DNA of 35,362 nt, taken from assembly GCF_021369635.1 (NCBI RefSeq), contig NZ_JAJNBZ010000045.1, forward strand, positions 1 to 35,362. The letters are read 5' to 3'. The stretch is from Paenibacillus profundus. Its GTDB lineage: Bacteria; Bacillota; Bacilli; Paenibacillales; Paenibacillaceae. This document shows, piece after piece, positions 6,836 to 15,825 of this stretch. Both the position numbers and the translations under genes were made by a program. The notes under the pieces are model-generated. The model had not been told where the DNA came from and ran no database searches. It worked only from the letters and a program-made list of their open reading frames with translations. The first letter of the stretch is position 1. Every line of letters begins with the position of its first letter.

Positions 6836-9175
6836 TTATTTTGCCACTTCCCCAAACAGCAAGTCGAGAATTTTCTCATCCGCCTTACGGTTCTTCCCCT
6901 TGTATGGATAGCAATGGATATGAATGGCTGGGTTAAAGTTGATCTCAATGATACTGTAATTGGAATCAGATGCTTCAGATGCAATATCATCAATCATCAT
7001 ATCTACCCCACAGAAAGTAGCACCTGCAGCCTTTGCTGATTCAATGGCTAATGTCTTATAGCTCTCAGGAATTTCATCGGTAAAGTCAAGACTGTCTCCC
7101 CCAGTACTGATATTGGAGTTTTCCCGTAAATAGACGACTTGTCCTAAAGAAGGGATCCCGCTCCATTGATGATTATGATTGTTTAAAAACATGGTTTCTG
7201 CTTCACCTAGCTGGATCCTTTCTAATGGCGTTCTATAACCGCGACCCCGAAGCGGATCTTTATTCTTTTCATGGACGAGCTGCTCAATCGTGTGAACTCC
7301 ATCACCCACGACATTCGCTGGTACGCGATGCAGTATCCCTACAACTTCATCGCCCATGACCAGGAATCGATACTCCTTACCTGACATGAATTCTTCAAGC
7401 AGAACGGTCTGATCGTGTTTAAACGCCATCTCAAATGATTTTTGATAGTCCTCTTTCGAGAACTCACGATTAAAGATGGTGATACCCAACCCAAAGTTGG
7501 TGGACTTCGGTTTAATGACGATAGCTTTGTCACGGTACATCTCATAGGCAGCCAATGCCTCTTCCTGACTACGGAACGCATCCCCATTCGGTACCCGAAT
7601 ACCACGCTCTTTAAGGACTTCTTTCGTTACGATTTTATTCTCCATGATCAATACCGTACTGTAGGAATCTAGCGACGTCTTGGTAGCCTGCTTTACATAT
7701 TCCTTGTGTTCTCCCTTCGTAAGCAGAACGAAGTTCTCGTCTCGGTCAATTAATTTGAACGTAATCCCACGTTTCACGGCTGCCTTTAGAAGCACTTGAG
7801 TTGATAATTCTAAATCTTCATATCCAACAAAGCGGTACCCACTTTTTACGCTCTCTTTGGCATACGCTTTGGCTTTAGCCAGATGATATTTCATATAAGT
7901 GGATTTCTGAATATCCGACTTAATCCTGTAGGCAAAGCACAACTCGGGATAAAGGATTTTTTGCATCTCTCCACCAAGGATTCGGATCAACTCTTCCCCG
8001 TGAGGATCCAAGAGTTGCACCATTTCTTGCATCTCACGGATACAAGCAAGTGCCATCTCCTTCATCGTGTCACAGGAGCCTCTAGAATCATTTAAGATCC
8101 CTTCAATGCCTTTCGTGATCACCTGATCATGATTGAAGTCCGCCATCTTCTCGTCTTCCGTACCGAAAGGCTCATCTTCTTTGAGCAGCATAAAGAGAAT
8201 AAATAGATGGATAAAATACATCGTATCTTTACTGATCCCAATCTTATGTAGTGGATTGAGATCAATCAAGCGCAGCTCTAAGTAAGCTACACCGTCTTCC
8301 ACAAGTTCTTGCAAGGGATTCAACCCTTTGGCTGTTTTCAAGCGAACGGGGCTGTAGAATTCCTGTGCATTCAGCAATTCGCCCTGCTGAATTAACGTGT
8401 TCAAATCCTGTACGTAGTCATGTGTTGAATCAAAGGATACATAGAACGGTTTTTCATTTCGATAGCCACATACACTATTCCGCAGTGAATTCATATTCGG
8501 GAAGTAGTAGCTCTTGTTATCATCTGAATTGCCTAATGACACACACTTGTCGATATAGGTCTTATCAAAGACTGGACTTGCCCCTGTTAAATAGATGAGC
8601 AACCAACGGTACCGAAGCAGGTTGCGTGCGATCTTAAAGTAAATTGCATCCTTGAAGTCCTTGTAGGCTTCACCTTGCCCTAGCGTTTCATGCAACTTTC
8701 GTAAGAACCGTTCATCAAACGAGAAATTATAATGGATTCCACTTAGCAGTTGTCTTTTGCGACCATACTTATCTGCTAATTCATGTCGGTATTCATCCGC
8801 AACAGGATCATTCATCTTAGCAATAGGAATCTCTTCTTCATCAGGTAAGATTGGAGGATTACTGCTTGGCCACAAGTACTCTCCATCAAGCTCTAATGAC
8901 ACAATATCCTGGAGGGCTTCCATGAACCGATATGTCTCTTCAATCGAGTCAAAAGATGGGGTAATCATCTCGATCTGACTCTCCGAAAAGTCGGTTTGGA
9001 TATAGGGATTCTCCGTCTTACTCCCAAACGCCTTAGGATGTGGGGTCAGCGCCAATTTACCCTCATGATCTACCCTAACATTCTCTTTCTCTAAGCCAAA
9101 TTGACCTCGAAACAAACCCTTATTTAACGAATTGTCGATTATGTGTTGTAAGATTTCACGATTTAACAAGTTCAC
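6836..9175 (-). CDS. gshF: Bifunctional glutamate-cysteine ligase / glutathione synthetase
   Basis: GshF (GshAB) makes glutathione from glutamate, cysteine and glycine in two ATP-dependent steps in the cytoplasm. At 779 residues the length fits the fused Gram-positive enzyme (about 750-780). The N-terminal half carries the GCL signature (GQFGLEKENVRVD near residue 24, LSGIHYNFSF near 144). The C-terminal third is an ATP-grasp domain (VIKPKSTNFGLGITIF, LLEEFMSGKEYRFLV, EINFNPAIHIHCYPYKGKNR). The start is GTG at 9175 behind AAGGAAGG. It lies 26 bases after a MATE gene on the same strand, so the pair are probably cotranscribed. A 300-bp internal piece is repeated at 1068-1374. Confidence 0.95.
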   Translation of the reverse strand: MNLLNREILQHIIDNSLNKGLFRGQFGLEKENVRVDHEGKLALTPHPKAFGSKTENPYIQTDFSESQIEMITPSFDSIEETYRFMEALQDIVSLELDGEYLWPSSNPPILPDEEEIPIAKMNDPVADEYRHELADKYGRKRQLLSGIHYNFSFDERFLRKLHETLGQGEAYKDFKDAIYFKIARNLLRYRWLLIYLTGASPVFDKTYIDKCVSLGNSDDNKSYYFPNMNSLRNSVCGYRNEKPFYVSFDSTHDYVQDLNTLIQQGELLNAQEFYSPVRLKTAKGLNPLQELVEDGVAYLELRLIDLNPLHKIGISKDTMYFIHLFILFMLLKEDEPFGTEDEKMADFNHDQVITKGIEGILNDSRGSCDTMKEMALACIREMQEMVQLLDPHGEELIRILGGEMQKILYPELCFAYRIKSDIQKSTYMKYHLAKAKAYAKESVKSGYRFVGYEDLELSTQVLLKAAVKRGITFKLIDRDENFVLLTKGEHKEYVKQATKTSLDSYSTVLIMENKIVTKEVLKERGIRVPNGDAFRSQEEALAAYEMYRDKAIVIKPKSTNFGLGITIFNREFSKEDYQKSFEMAFKHDQTVLLEEFMSGKEYRFLVMGDEVVGILHRVPANVVGDGVHTIEQLVHEKNKDPLRGRGYRTPLERIQLGEAETMFLNNHNHQWSGIPSLGQVVYLRENSNISTGGDSLDFTDEIPESYKTLAIESAKAAGATFCGVDMMIDDIASEASDSNYSIIEINFNPAIHIHCYPYKGKNRKADEKILDLLFGEVAK

Positions 9176-9201
9176 ATGCTGGACCTTCCTTCTTACTTAT
9201 G

Positions 9202-10545
9202 TTAAACCACGGTTTGTGGGACTTTCATTTTACGTAGCGATCTTCTAAACCAGAGGACCAAAACGATTCCCTTGAACACACTGCTTAATGCAATAGACAT
9301 CCATACCCCATTCAAACCGAATGGTTCGGATAGAATCAGAGCTAATGGTATTCGTAATGCTGTAAAGGTAATACTGAAAATCGGTGGGATATGGGTTTTC
9401 CCGATTCCGTTAAAGGCACCTACCGTCATAAGCTCCATGCACATAAACAGTTGGGAATAACCAATGATTCGCATATAATCCGTCCCTAACGCTAAACTCG
9501 CCTCATCAGATAAAAATACAGAGAAGAGCTGCTCGGGGAAGAGAATAAAGATGATCGATATAAAGATACCGAATCCCGACGTCAGCAGCAAAGCTTGTTG
9601 GTATCCCTGCTGGATACGATCTAATCGACGCGCTCCATAATTTTGTCCGAAGAAAGCAGCGATAGCGCCTTGTAGCCCCCCTATGGTCATGTAGGAAATT
9701 GATTCAATCTGAATACCGACTTTTTGAACCGCAATTGCATCCGAACCAAAGCGCACAATGATCTTTGCTATGATGATGGAAATCAATGTGAAGGTCACCC
9801 GTTGAATGGTGATCGGTAGTCCCATTCGGATGACTTCTTTCATAAGGCGGCTATTCCATGCGGATGACTTGGTAATCAACTCGGAATGTCTTGTTTGAAT
9901 GATAAATAATACCGTCACAAGAAGGTTTGCCATCAAAGTCGCAATAGCTGCCCCTACAACGCCCAACCCTTCAAATGGTCCTACGCCAAAAATCAGAAAA
10001 GGATCGAGAATGATATTAAGAATAAGACCAACCGTGAAGATATGAAACGGCTGCTTGCTGTTTCCCATCGCATTCAATATGGTCGCGAATAAAATATTTA
10101 CGACGGAAAAGACAGTACCCAAGATGGAGATCAATAAGAACTGCTTCGCCATCAACTCAACTTCACCACTACCTAAATCAAAGAACCCGATAAGCTGATC
10201 CTTTGTCAAAAAGACGAATACCATATAAAGAAGACCTAGCAAGACAGACATGATGAATCCATTTTTAATATAGGTCTTAGCTTTATCACCCTCGCCCGCT
10301 CCCATACAATGGGACACCTTGATCCCCGTTCCGATCGTTATCATCGTGGCCAAAGCAATCGCTAGATTAATAAAGAAGCTCGCCGTCCCAATTGCTGCAA
10401 CAGGATCACTTCCGAGCCGGCCAACCCACATCATATCGACAAGTCCATAAGTCGTGGAGATGAAGTTGGTTGCTATGATCGGAAGGGATAGTTTCATCAA
10501 AGTCGGCATAATCTTACCTTGGGTTAAATCAGTTGTGCCTTTCAT
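9202..10545 (-). CDS. MATE-family efflux transporter
   Basis: This is a 447-residue membrane protein with about 12 transmembrane segments. The family opening TDLTQGKIMPTLMKLSLPIIA and the LVDMMWVGRLG segment are typical of MATE exporters, which use Na+ or H+ gradients to expel drugs or metabolites. An upstream ATG at 10560 exists, but AAGGAG lies inside that extension and is six bases before the ATG at 10545, so I take 10545. It is followed by gshF, suggesting a shared transcript, and preceded by the ars terminator. The substrate is unknown; a link with a thiol conjugate is only suggested by the neighbour. Confidence 0.9.
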   Translation of the reverse strand: MKGTTDLTQGKIMPTLMKLSLPIIATNFISTTYGLVDMMWVGRLGSDPVAAIGTASFFINLAIALATMITIGTGIKVSHCMGAGEGDKAKTYIKNGFIMSVLLGLLYMVFVFLTKDQLIGFFDLGSGEVELMAKQFLLISILGTVFSVVNILFATILNAMGNSKQPFHIFTVGLILNIILDPFLIFGVGPFEGLGVVGAAIATLMANLLVTVLFIIQTRHSELITKSSAWNSRLMKEVIRMGLPITIQRVTFTLISIIIAKIIVRFGSDAIAVQKVGIQIESISYMTIGGLQGAIAAFFGQNYGARRLDRIQQGYQQALLLTSGFGIFISIIFILFPEQLFSVFLSDEASLALGTDYMRIIGYSQLFMCMELMTVGAFNGIGKTHIPPIFSITFTALRIPLALILSEPFGLNGVWMSIALSSVFKGIVLVLWFRRSLRKMKVPQTVV

Positions 10546-10570
10546 GCTGTACTCCTTCATGCCCTAAGTA

Positions 10571-10593
10571 AAAACCGACCACAAGGGTCGGTT
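10571..10593 (-). terminator. Intrinsic terminator of the arsR-acr3-arsC operon
   Basis: AACCGACC (10573-10580) pairs with GGTCGGTT (10586-10593) across a five-base loop. On the minus strand it is followed by T residues. It lies 11 bases past the arsC stop and separates the ars operon from the MATE gene. Confidence 0.8.
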
Positions 10594-10604
10594 CAAAGCG
10601 TTGA

Positions 10605-11027
10605 TTATTTTCCTTCTGCTAGAAAATACTCGATTCTGGCTTTGATTGCATCGCGCACCTCACGGAATTGAGCCATGATTTCCTCTTCGGTTCCAACAGC
10701 TTTCGCAGGGTCATCAAATCCCCAATGCCATTTCACCACTCGTGGGTTCGAAATCACAGGACAATGCTCATCCGCATGCCCACATAGGGTTACGACATAA
10801 TCAGCACGATTGAGGATCTCAGGATCAATCACATCAGAGTTATGGTTCGATATATCAACCCCTGCTTCCTTCATTACTTGAACCGCTCTTGGATTCAAAC
10901 CATGCGCCTTTAACCCTGCACTCTTGACTTCGTATTGATCGCTACCTAACGCTTTCAGCCATCCATCTGCTATCTGGCTCCGACAAGAGTTTCCTGTACA
11001 TAGAAAATACATCAATGGTTTACTCAT
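10605..11027 (-). CDS. arsC: Arsenate reductase, thioredoxin-coupled
   Basis: ArsC reduces arsenate to arsenite in the cytoplasm so that Acr3 can export it. The 140-residue protein is the low-molecular-weight phosphatase type: CTGNSCRS (Cys10, Cys15) forms the oxyanion loop and TLCGHADEHCP supplies Cys82 and Cys89 for the relay to thioredoxin. All redox cysteines of the Bacillus/Staphylococcus enzyme are present, as is the DP pair in WGFDDPA. The start is ATG at 11027 with GGAGAG upstream. It is the last gene of the operon, 19 bases after acr3. Confidence 0.97.
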   Translation of the reverse strand: MSKPLMYFLCTGNSCRSQIADGWLKALGSDQYEVKSAGLKAHGLNPRAVQVMKEAGVDISNHNSDVIDPEILNRADYVVTLCGHADEHCPVISNPRVVKWHWGFDDPAKAVGTEEEIMAQFREVRDAIKARIEYFLAEGK

Positions 11028-11046
11028 CCGTAATCTCTCCTGGTTC

Positions 11047-12105
11047 TTACTTATTTAGTGCAGGCTCGAAATACTTCCGTTTGATCCAAAGCGATACATT
11101 TACAAGCCCAATCAATACGGGTACTTCAACGAGTGGTCCAATTACCGCGGCGAATGCAACTCCTGAATCCAGACCGAACACACCAATCGCTACGGCTATC
11201 GCTAGTTCAAAGTTATTGCTTGCAGCCGTGAAAGATAAAGATGATGCCACTGGATAGGAGGTTCCTGACTTTTTCGATATGAAGAAGGATACTAAGAACA
11301 TCACGACAAAGTAGATGATCATTGGAATCGCAATACGCACTACATCAAGCGGTAACTCGATAATCAATTCTGCTTTAAGCGTGAACATCAAGACGATCGT
11401 AAATAATAGTGCAATAAGTGCAAGTGGACTAATCTTCGGAATCAACACTTGTTCGTACCACTGTTGACCCTTCAGCTTGATTCCAATCACACGTGTCAGT
11501 AACCCTGCTGCAAACGGAATCCCTAAATAGATCAATACGCTCTCTGCAATCTGTCCCATGGAGACATCAACAACAGCGCCTTCAACCCCAAACCAGCCTG
11601 GTAGCACCGTAATAAACACATACGTAAAAACGGAATAAAACAGGATCTGAAAGATCGAGTTGAATGCAACAAGACCTGCTGTGTATTCAGGATCTCCCTT
11701 AGCCAGATCACTCCATACCAAGACCATAGCAATACATCTTGCAAGCCCAATCATGATCAGTCCGATCATGTATTCAGGCATATCACTTAGAAACAAAATA
11801 GCTAACAAGAACATCAGAATCGGACCGATAATCCAGTTCTGCACTAAGGACAGAAGGAGTACCTTCCAATCCTTAAACACCCGTCCAAGCTTTTCATACT
11901 TCACTTTTGCAAGCGGCGGATACATCATCACAATCAGACCTATAGCAAGCGGTACCGAAGTCGTTCCAATTTGCATGCTAGAAAGTACTTCGGAGAAATT
12001 AGGCACCAGATACCCTAACCCTAATCCAATGGCCATTGCCCCAAAGATCCAAAAGGTGAGATAGCGATCCAGAAAAGAGAGTCTCTTGGTGTTACTTTGA
12101 CTCAT
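11047..12105 (-). CDS. acr3: Arsenite efflux permease, ACR3 family
   Basis: Acr3 exports arsenite across the inner membrane. The 352-residue protein has about ten transmembrane segments and the family motifs IGLARCIAMVLVWSDLAKG (with the conserved Cys, about residue 124) and LSFTAASNNFELAIAVAIG with the conserved Glu. A GTG at 12114 is possible but abuts the AGGAG; the ATG at 12105 is ten bases downstream and is the better start. It is the second gene of arsR-acr3-arsC, 14 bases after arsR. Confidence 0.96.
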   Translation of the reverse strand: MSQSNTKRLSFLDRYLTFWIFGAMAIGLGLGYLVPNFSEVLSSMQIGTTSVPLAIGLIVMMYPPLAKVKYEKLGRVFKDWKVLLLSLVQNWIIGPILMFLLAILFLSDMPEYMIGLIMIGLARCIAMVLVWSDLAKGDPEYTAGLVAFNSIFQILFYSVFTYVFITVLPGWFGVEGAVVDVSMGQIAESVLIYLGIPFAAGLLTRVIGIKLKGQQWYEQVLIPKISPLALIALLFTIVLMFTLKAELIIELPLDVVRIAIPMIIYFVVMFLVSFFISKKSGTSYPVASSLSFTAASNNFELAIAVAIGVFGLDSGVAFAAVIGPLVEVPVLIGLVNVSLWIKRKYFEPALNK

Positions 12106-12119
12106 GACACCCACACTCC

Positions 12120-12440
12120 TTATTCACACATCATCGCGTTGATTTTTCCCTGCTCTTCTTCCCCTACCTTCGGCAAATATTCAATTGCATCTTTTAAATG
12201 AGGTTTATCTTCAATCGAAAGAGAGTAATAAATCCACTGTCCTCTTCGTTCTTCTACCACTAAACCGGCGTCCTTTAATTTACGAAGATGCTGGCTAATA
12301 TTCGGTTGAGTCGATTGCAGTAGCTCAACTAAATGACAAACGCACATTTGTTGTTGAGATAAAAGTGAAACCATTTTAAGTCGAGTTTTATCACCTAACA
12401 ACTTAAACTGTTCCGCCATTTCCTCTATTGAGATCATCAT
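12120..12440 (-). CDS. arsR: ArsR-family arsenic-responsive repressor
   Basis: This winged-helix repressor is released from DNA by arsenite. The MCVCHLVELL motif (Cys33 and Cys35 from the start chosen here) is the classic ArsR metal-site helix, followed by the recognition helix STQPNISQHLRKLKDAGLV. A GTG at 12452 overlaps the AAGGAGG site, so translation more likely begins at ATG 12440 or 12437, giving about 106 residues. It heads the arsR-acr3-arsC operon and faces the divergent arsD-arsA remnant across a 157-bp region that contains a likely operator. Confidence 0.94.
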   Translation of the reverse strand: MMISIEEMAEQFKLLGDKTRLKMVSLLSQQQMCVCHLVELLQSTQPNISQHLRKLKDAGLVVEERRGQWIYYSLSIEDKPHLKDAIEYLPKVGEEEQGKINAMMCE

Positions 12441-12491
12441 GTGTCGGTACACCTCCTTGATTTCATGCTTATTATATAATCAGATGCTTAT

Positions 12492-12507
12492 ATAATCAAC
12501 TGATTAT
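12492..12507. promoter_or_regulatory. Likely ArsR operator between the divergent ars transcripts
   Basis: ATAATCAACTGATTAT is a perfect 16-base palindrome upstream of arsR. A related half, TATAATCAGATGCTTATATA, lies just before it with the repeated phrase ATGCTTAT-ATAATCA. ArsR boxes are AT-rich imperfect dyads with an AATCA..TGATT core, so this fits family knowledge. Confidence 0.6.
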
Positions 12508-12597
12508 TTATTGTGATGAAAACCGTTGAAAATATAAGTACATAATTATATTATTACTCACGTATTCGAAAATATCACACACGAGGAGATGTCTCAA

Positions 12598-12711
12598 ATG
12601 AAAATTGAAGTCTTTGATCCTGCATTATGCTGTTCTACGGGTGTTTGTGGGCCGAGTGTCGATCTTAAACTCATTCGCATTGCTGTTCTGGACTCTACGC
12701 AGCTAACTTAG
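12598..12711 (+). pseudogene. arsD: Truncated arsD (arsenic metallochaperone)
   Basis: The first 27 or so residues (MKIEVFDPALCCSTGVCGPS...) are clearly ArsD, with the Cys-Cys and third Cys of its metalloid site. The normal protein is about 120 residues. After VDLKLIRIA the sequence becomes out-of-frame arsA and stops at TAG 12709-12711. An ACGAGGAG site precedes the ATG, so a 37-residue peptide may still be made, but it lacks the fold needed to pass arsenite to ArsA. A single deletion appears to have removed the rest of arsD and the head of arsA. Confidence 0.85.
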
Positions 12712-14233
12712 ATCCTGAACAAGCTGCACGCGATTATCGGGCTCAAGTGGACCTTATCGCGACATTCTTCCTCAGGAAGCGATTCAACAAATTGAAGAGC
12801 AACTCTCAGGAGCATGTACGGTTGAAATTGCCGCCTTTGATGAATTCACCAAGCTATTATCTGCAAACGAAAATGAATACGACCATATCGTTTTTGATAC
12901 AGCTCCAACAGGTCATACCTTACGACTCTTGCAGCTTCCTAAAGCTTGGACAGGTTTTATGGATACCAACATCCACGGAGCATCATGCCTTGGGCCTCTT
13001 TCGGGGTTAAGCGCAAAACAAGAGATGTATGCCAAGACAGTAGAAGCATTATCCGATTCGTGTCAGACCCTCCTAATCTTAGTCGCCCGTCCAGAGCGTA
13101 CCGCTTTACAAGAGGCTGCACGAGCATCTGTCGAGCTTCAAGAGCTTAGCATTACCAATCAGCACCTCATCATTAATGGCGTTCTTAAACGGCAAACTGA
13201 TGATCCTAATGCCCAAGCATTTTCGGACCGGCAAGAAGCAGCACTCGCCAATATGCCGAGTGGGCTGAATTCGTTACCACAGTATGATGTTTCGTTGAAG
13301 CCTAATAGCGTAACAGGATTAAATCTCTTGCAGGAGTTTCTTGATCCGAATAAGGATACAGTGCTGAATCACAACACCGAGCAGGTCGAGGAATTGAACC
13401 TCCAAAACCTATCGTCGCTTTTGGATAGCCTAACGGCTAAACCAAGCGGTGTAATCATGACAATGGGTAAAGGCGGTGTAGGAAAAACGACGGTTGCTGC
13501 TGCTCTGGCAATTGGTATAGCAAGCCGTGGGCATCGTGTTCATCTCACGACAACAGACCCAGCAGCTCACCTCTCGCTCGCCCTTGGAGATGATATAGAG
13601 GAGAAATACCCACTCCTTCAGGTCAGTCGAATTGATCCCAAATTAGAGACCACTCGTTACTCCAGTGAAATCATTGGTATGAATGTAGACCATCTGGATC
13701 AGGATGGACTGGAACTACTAAAAGAAGACCTTGCCTCCCCTTGTACAGAAGAGATCGCGGTCTTCCGTGCATTTGCACGTATCGTAGAGGAAGCCGATCA
13801 TGGATTTGTAGTGATGGATACAGCACCAACCGGCCATACCCTTCTCTTATTAGATGCAGCAGAGGCATATCATCGAGAAGTTCAGCGATCGACAGGGAAT
13901 ATTCCTGATTCCGTACGCAACCTTCTCCCACGCCTTCGCAATCCTGAGGAGACCCACGTTGTAATCGTCACATTACCAGAGGCAACACCTGTAATGGAAG
14001 CGGAACGCCTTCAAAGGGATTTACAACGTGCAGAGATCGAGCCCGATTGGTGGGTTGTCAATCAAAGCTGGCAAGATATTAAGACTACAGAACCTGTCTT
14101 ACAAAACCGTGCTCTTGCAGAAAATCAATGGATTCATAAAGTCACGGTGTTATCCAAACACACGGCTCTCGTCCCTTGGAAAGCAACCGAACCAACAGGA
14201 TGGAGACAGCTAGAAATACTCACTCAACATTAA
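12699..14233 (+). pseudogene. arsA: N-terminally deleted, frameshifted arsA (arsenite-pump ATPase)
   Basis: ArsA is a two-domain ATPase that drives arsenite export. Here the first roughly 100 residues, including the first P-loop, are gone. Homology starts at AANLDPEQAARDYRAQ in one frame, then shifts frame near 12746 to GPYRDILPQEAIQQIEEQL and stays open to the TAA at 14233. The longest ORF in that frame starts at TTG 12929, without a good ribosome-binding site. The first DTAPTGHTLRLL switch, the second P-loop GKGGVGKTT (near 13466) and the second DTAPTGHTLLLL remain. With one nucleotide site lost, normal function is unlikely. Confidence 0.9.
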
Positions 14234-14244
14234 AGGAGCCTGAA

Positions 14245-14676
14245 ATGAACGAAAAACCTTACCACGCGTTGATACCAAATCTCTATATGTGTGGAGCAAA
14301 AGATGTAAATCAACTGATCCAAGAGCAAGGCATTGATGTGGTTGTTGATCTACGAGCAGAGGTAGACCCTGCCGAGCTTACACCACTCAACATAACAAGA
14401 ATTCATGCCCCTTTAGAGGATCATGCGGAGGATACAGAAGAATCGCAAATGAAAGAAGCAATTCAGGCTGTTGTTACCCATCACCAAGCAGGCAAAAAGG
14501 TCGCTTTCCACTGCGGAGCTGGTCGAGGACGTACGGGAGCTGTTGCCGTTGGAACGCTATTGGAATTAAAATTAGCATCCGACATTGATGAAGCTTTATC
14601 TAAAGCTAGAGAAGCACGTTCCATTCTGAAGATGAATGAGGCTCAACGTGCAACGTTAATGCGTATTTACCCATAG
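14245..14676 (+). CDS. Dual-specificity / tyrosine phosphatase-like protein
   Basis: The 143-residue protein has the P-loop HCGAGRGRTG, matching the HCxxGxxR signature of cysteine phosphatases, and VVVDLRAEVDP upstream, typical of small dual-specificity phosphatases. The Cys nucleophile and Arg are present. The start is ATG 14245 behind AAAGGAG, 11 bases after the arsA stop, so it is the last gene of the arsD-arsA transcript and ends at a strong terminator. Arsenate mimics phosphate, so a role in arsenate handling is conceivable, but the substrate is unknown. Unlike its two upstream neighbours it is intact. Confidence 0.85.
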   Translation: MNEKPYHALIPNLYMCGAKDVNQLIQEQGIDVVVDLRAEVDPAELTPLNITRIHAPLEDHAEDTEESQMKEAIQAVVTHHQAGKKVAFHCGAGRGRTGAVAVGTLLELKLASDIDEALSKAREARSILKMNEAQRATLMRIYP

Positions 14677-14690
14677 GTTAAGTTGAAAAG

Positions 14691-14727
14691 AATAAGAGAC
14701 ACCCAAATAATTCGGGTGTCTCTTATT
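14691..14727 (+). terminator. Strong intrinsic terminator after the phosphatase gene
   Basis: AATAAGAGACACCC (14691-14704) pairs perfectly with GGGTGTCTCTTATT (14714-14727) over a nine-base loop. It also sits 27 bases beyond the minus-strand arsM remnant and may serve both strands. Confidence 0.9.
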
Positions 14728-14753
14728 CATTAATTATCATGATGAGTACTTAA

Positions 14754-15127
14754 TTACGGCTTGATCCCCTTTATTACAGCTGAAACGATATAATCCTCCA
14801 CCTTCGACCCAGGAACCCAATCTTTAATACACGCCCTGGATTCCTCTTTCGACTCGACCACCACATCTTGAAATCCGCTTTGCGTTAGCGTCGTTTTCAG
14901 TCGTCAACAGACGAGGCCTCGGATATGCACCCCGAATATAAAACATCCAAGTCGTTTTTGATTTCCGCCGGAAGCTCTGCCGTCATCACGACATCGGAAA
15001 CAGCCAGACGACCACCGGGGCGCAGATCGCGGATTGCTTCATGAAACACTTGCTGTTTATCTGGAGAAAGATTGATAACACAGTTAGAGATGATGACGTC
15101 TACTGTTTGATCCGGAACAGGCAAATG
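14754..15127 (-). pseudogene. arsM: C-terminal remnant of arsM (arsenite methyltransferase), frameshifted
   Basis: ArsM methylates As(III) using SAM. The remnant starts at PVPDQTVDVIISNCVINLSP, which carries an ArsM arsenic-binding Cys, and continues with GGRLAVSDVV and LYSGCISEASSVDD, which holds another. A one-base loss near 14899 then shifts the frame. The rest (LKTTLTQSGFQDVVV ... DWVPGSKVEDYIVSA) continues in a second frame to the TAA at 14754. The SAM-binding N-terminal half is missing and RHS-type sequence lies there instead. Its position beside the ars operons shows the island once had a methylation branch. Confidence 0.88.
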
Positions 15128-15305
15128 CTAGATTGCGGTTTGGGTTTCGGATTGCAGTTCGTAGCCCCTCCACATTCTGCATGTCCACTTGGGTCAATAT
15201 ATTTCAGCGGATTATTCTGCACATACGTATACCGATTCAAACTCAGCGGGTTCGTCAGTTCCCCTTCATACGTATCTTCCGATATAAACCGCTTATCCTC
15301 CGGCG
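15123..15305 (-). pseudogene. Scrap of an RHS/YD-repeat core domain
   Basis: One minus-strand frame reads RFISEDTYEGELTNPLSLNR, YTYVQNNPLKYIDPSGHAE and so on. This is the conserved end of the RHS-associated core, where variable toxin tips normally begin after DPxG. It has no start, no repeats upstream and is fused to the arsM remnant within about 15123-15128. Only about 60 residues remain. It shows that an RHS-type polymorphic toxin locus contributed DNA to this region. Confidence 0.75.
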
Positions 15306-15322
15306 GAGTAGAAATTAGAATG

Positions 15323-15781
15323 TTACGCTTGTTCTGCCCAGTTAGCCGGATATGTTACATAGATAAATCGTGCATATTCTGGCACAGAAAATTGAATCTT
15401 ACTTCCTTTTGGAATCAGGATCACTTCTCCTGGACCAGCTGACACCTTTGTACCATCAATGATAACATCCAGATGTCCCTCAATCACATAATCAATTTCA
15501 TCATAGTTAAGTGTCCAGTCAAAGGTTGTTTCTTTCATCTCCATGATACCGCAGCCAAGTCTTGGACTTTCCTTTAGCGAAAAAAGATCTTTACAATAGA
15601 CGATATCATTAGGGTTGCCTGTATCGAGACGATCCTCTTCTGTTACTTTCATATTTGGCACTTTAACAGAAGTAATCCCTCCAGGACCTCTATGAACGTT
15701 CTGTTCAATAGCATCAGCCCCTACTTGTTCCATGATAATTTTACGAACCATCTCTTCAATCATCTTTTTATCGATACTCAT
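15323..15781 (-). CDS. eutQ: EutQ-type cupin, ethanolamine utilisation
   Basis: The 152-residue protein has a short N-terminal helix (MIEEMVRKIIMEQV) resembling microcompartment-targeting segments, then a cupin barrel (MEMKETTFDWTLNYDEIDYV, GPGEVILIPKGS). It matches the short Gram-positive EutQ, an accessory acetate kinase-like factor of ethanolamine breakdown in the Eut shell. The start is ATG 15781 behind GAGGAGG. It appears intact, but the neighbours are only eutA and eutW scraps and none of the eutBC lyase or shell genes remains, so it may be stranded without function. Confidence 0.85.
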   Translation of the reverse strand: MSIDKKMIEEMVRKIIMEQVGADAIEQNVHRGPGGITSVKVPNMKVTEEDRLDTGNPNDIVYCKDLFSLKESPRLGCGIMEMKETTFDWTLNYDEIDYVIEGHLDVIIDGTKVSAGPGEVILIPKGSKIQFSVPEYARFIYVTYPANWAEQA

Positions 15782-15825
15782 GGGTATCCTCCTCTACTTC
15801 TTAGGTGCAGTTTTTTGGAACCATT

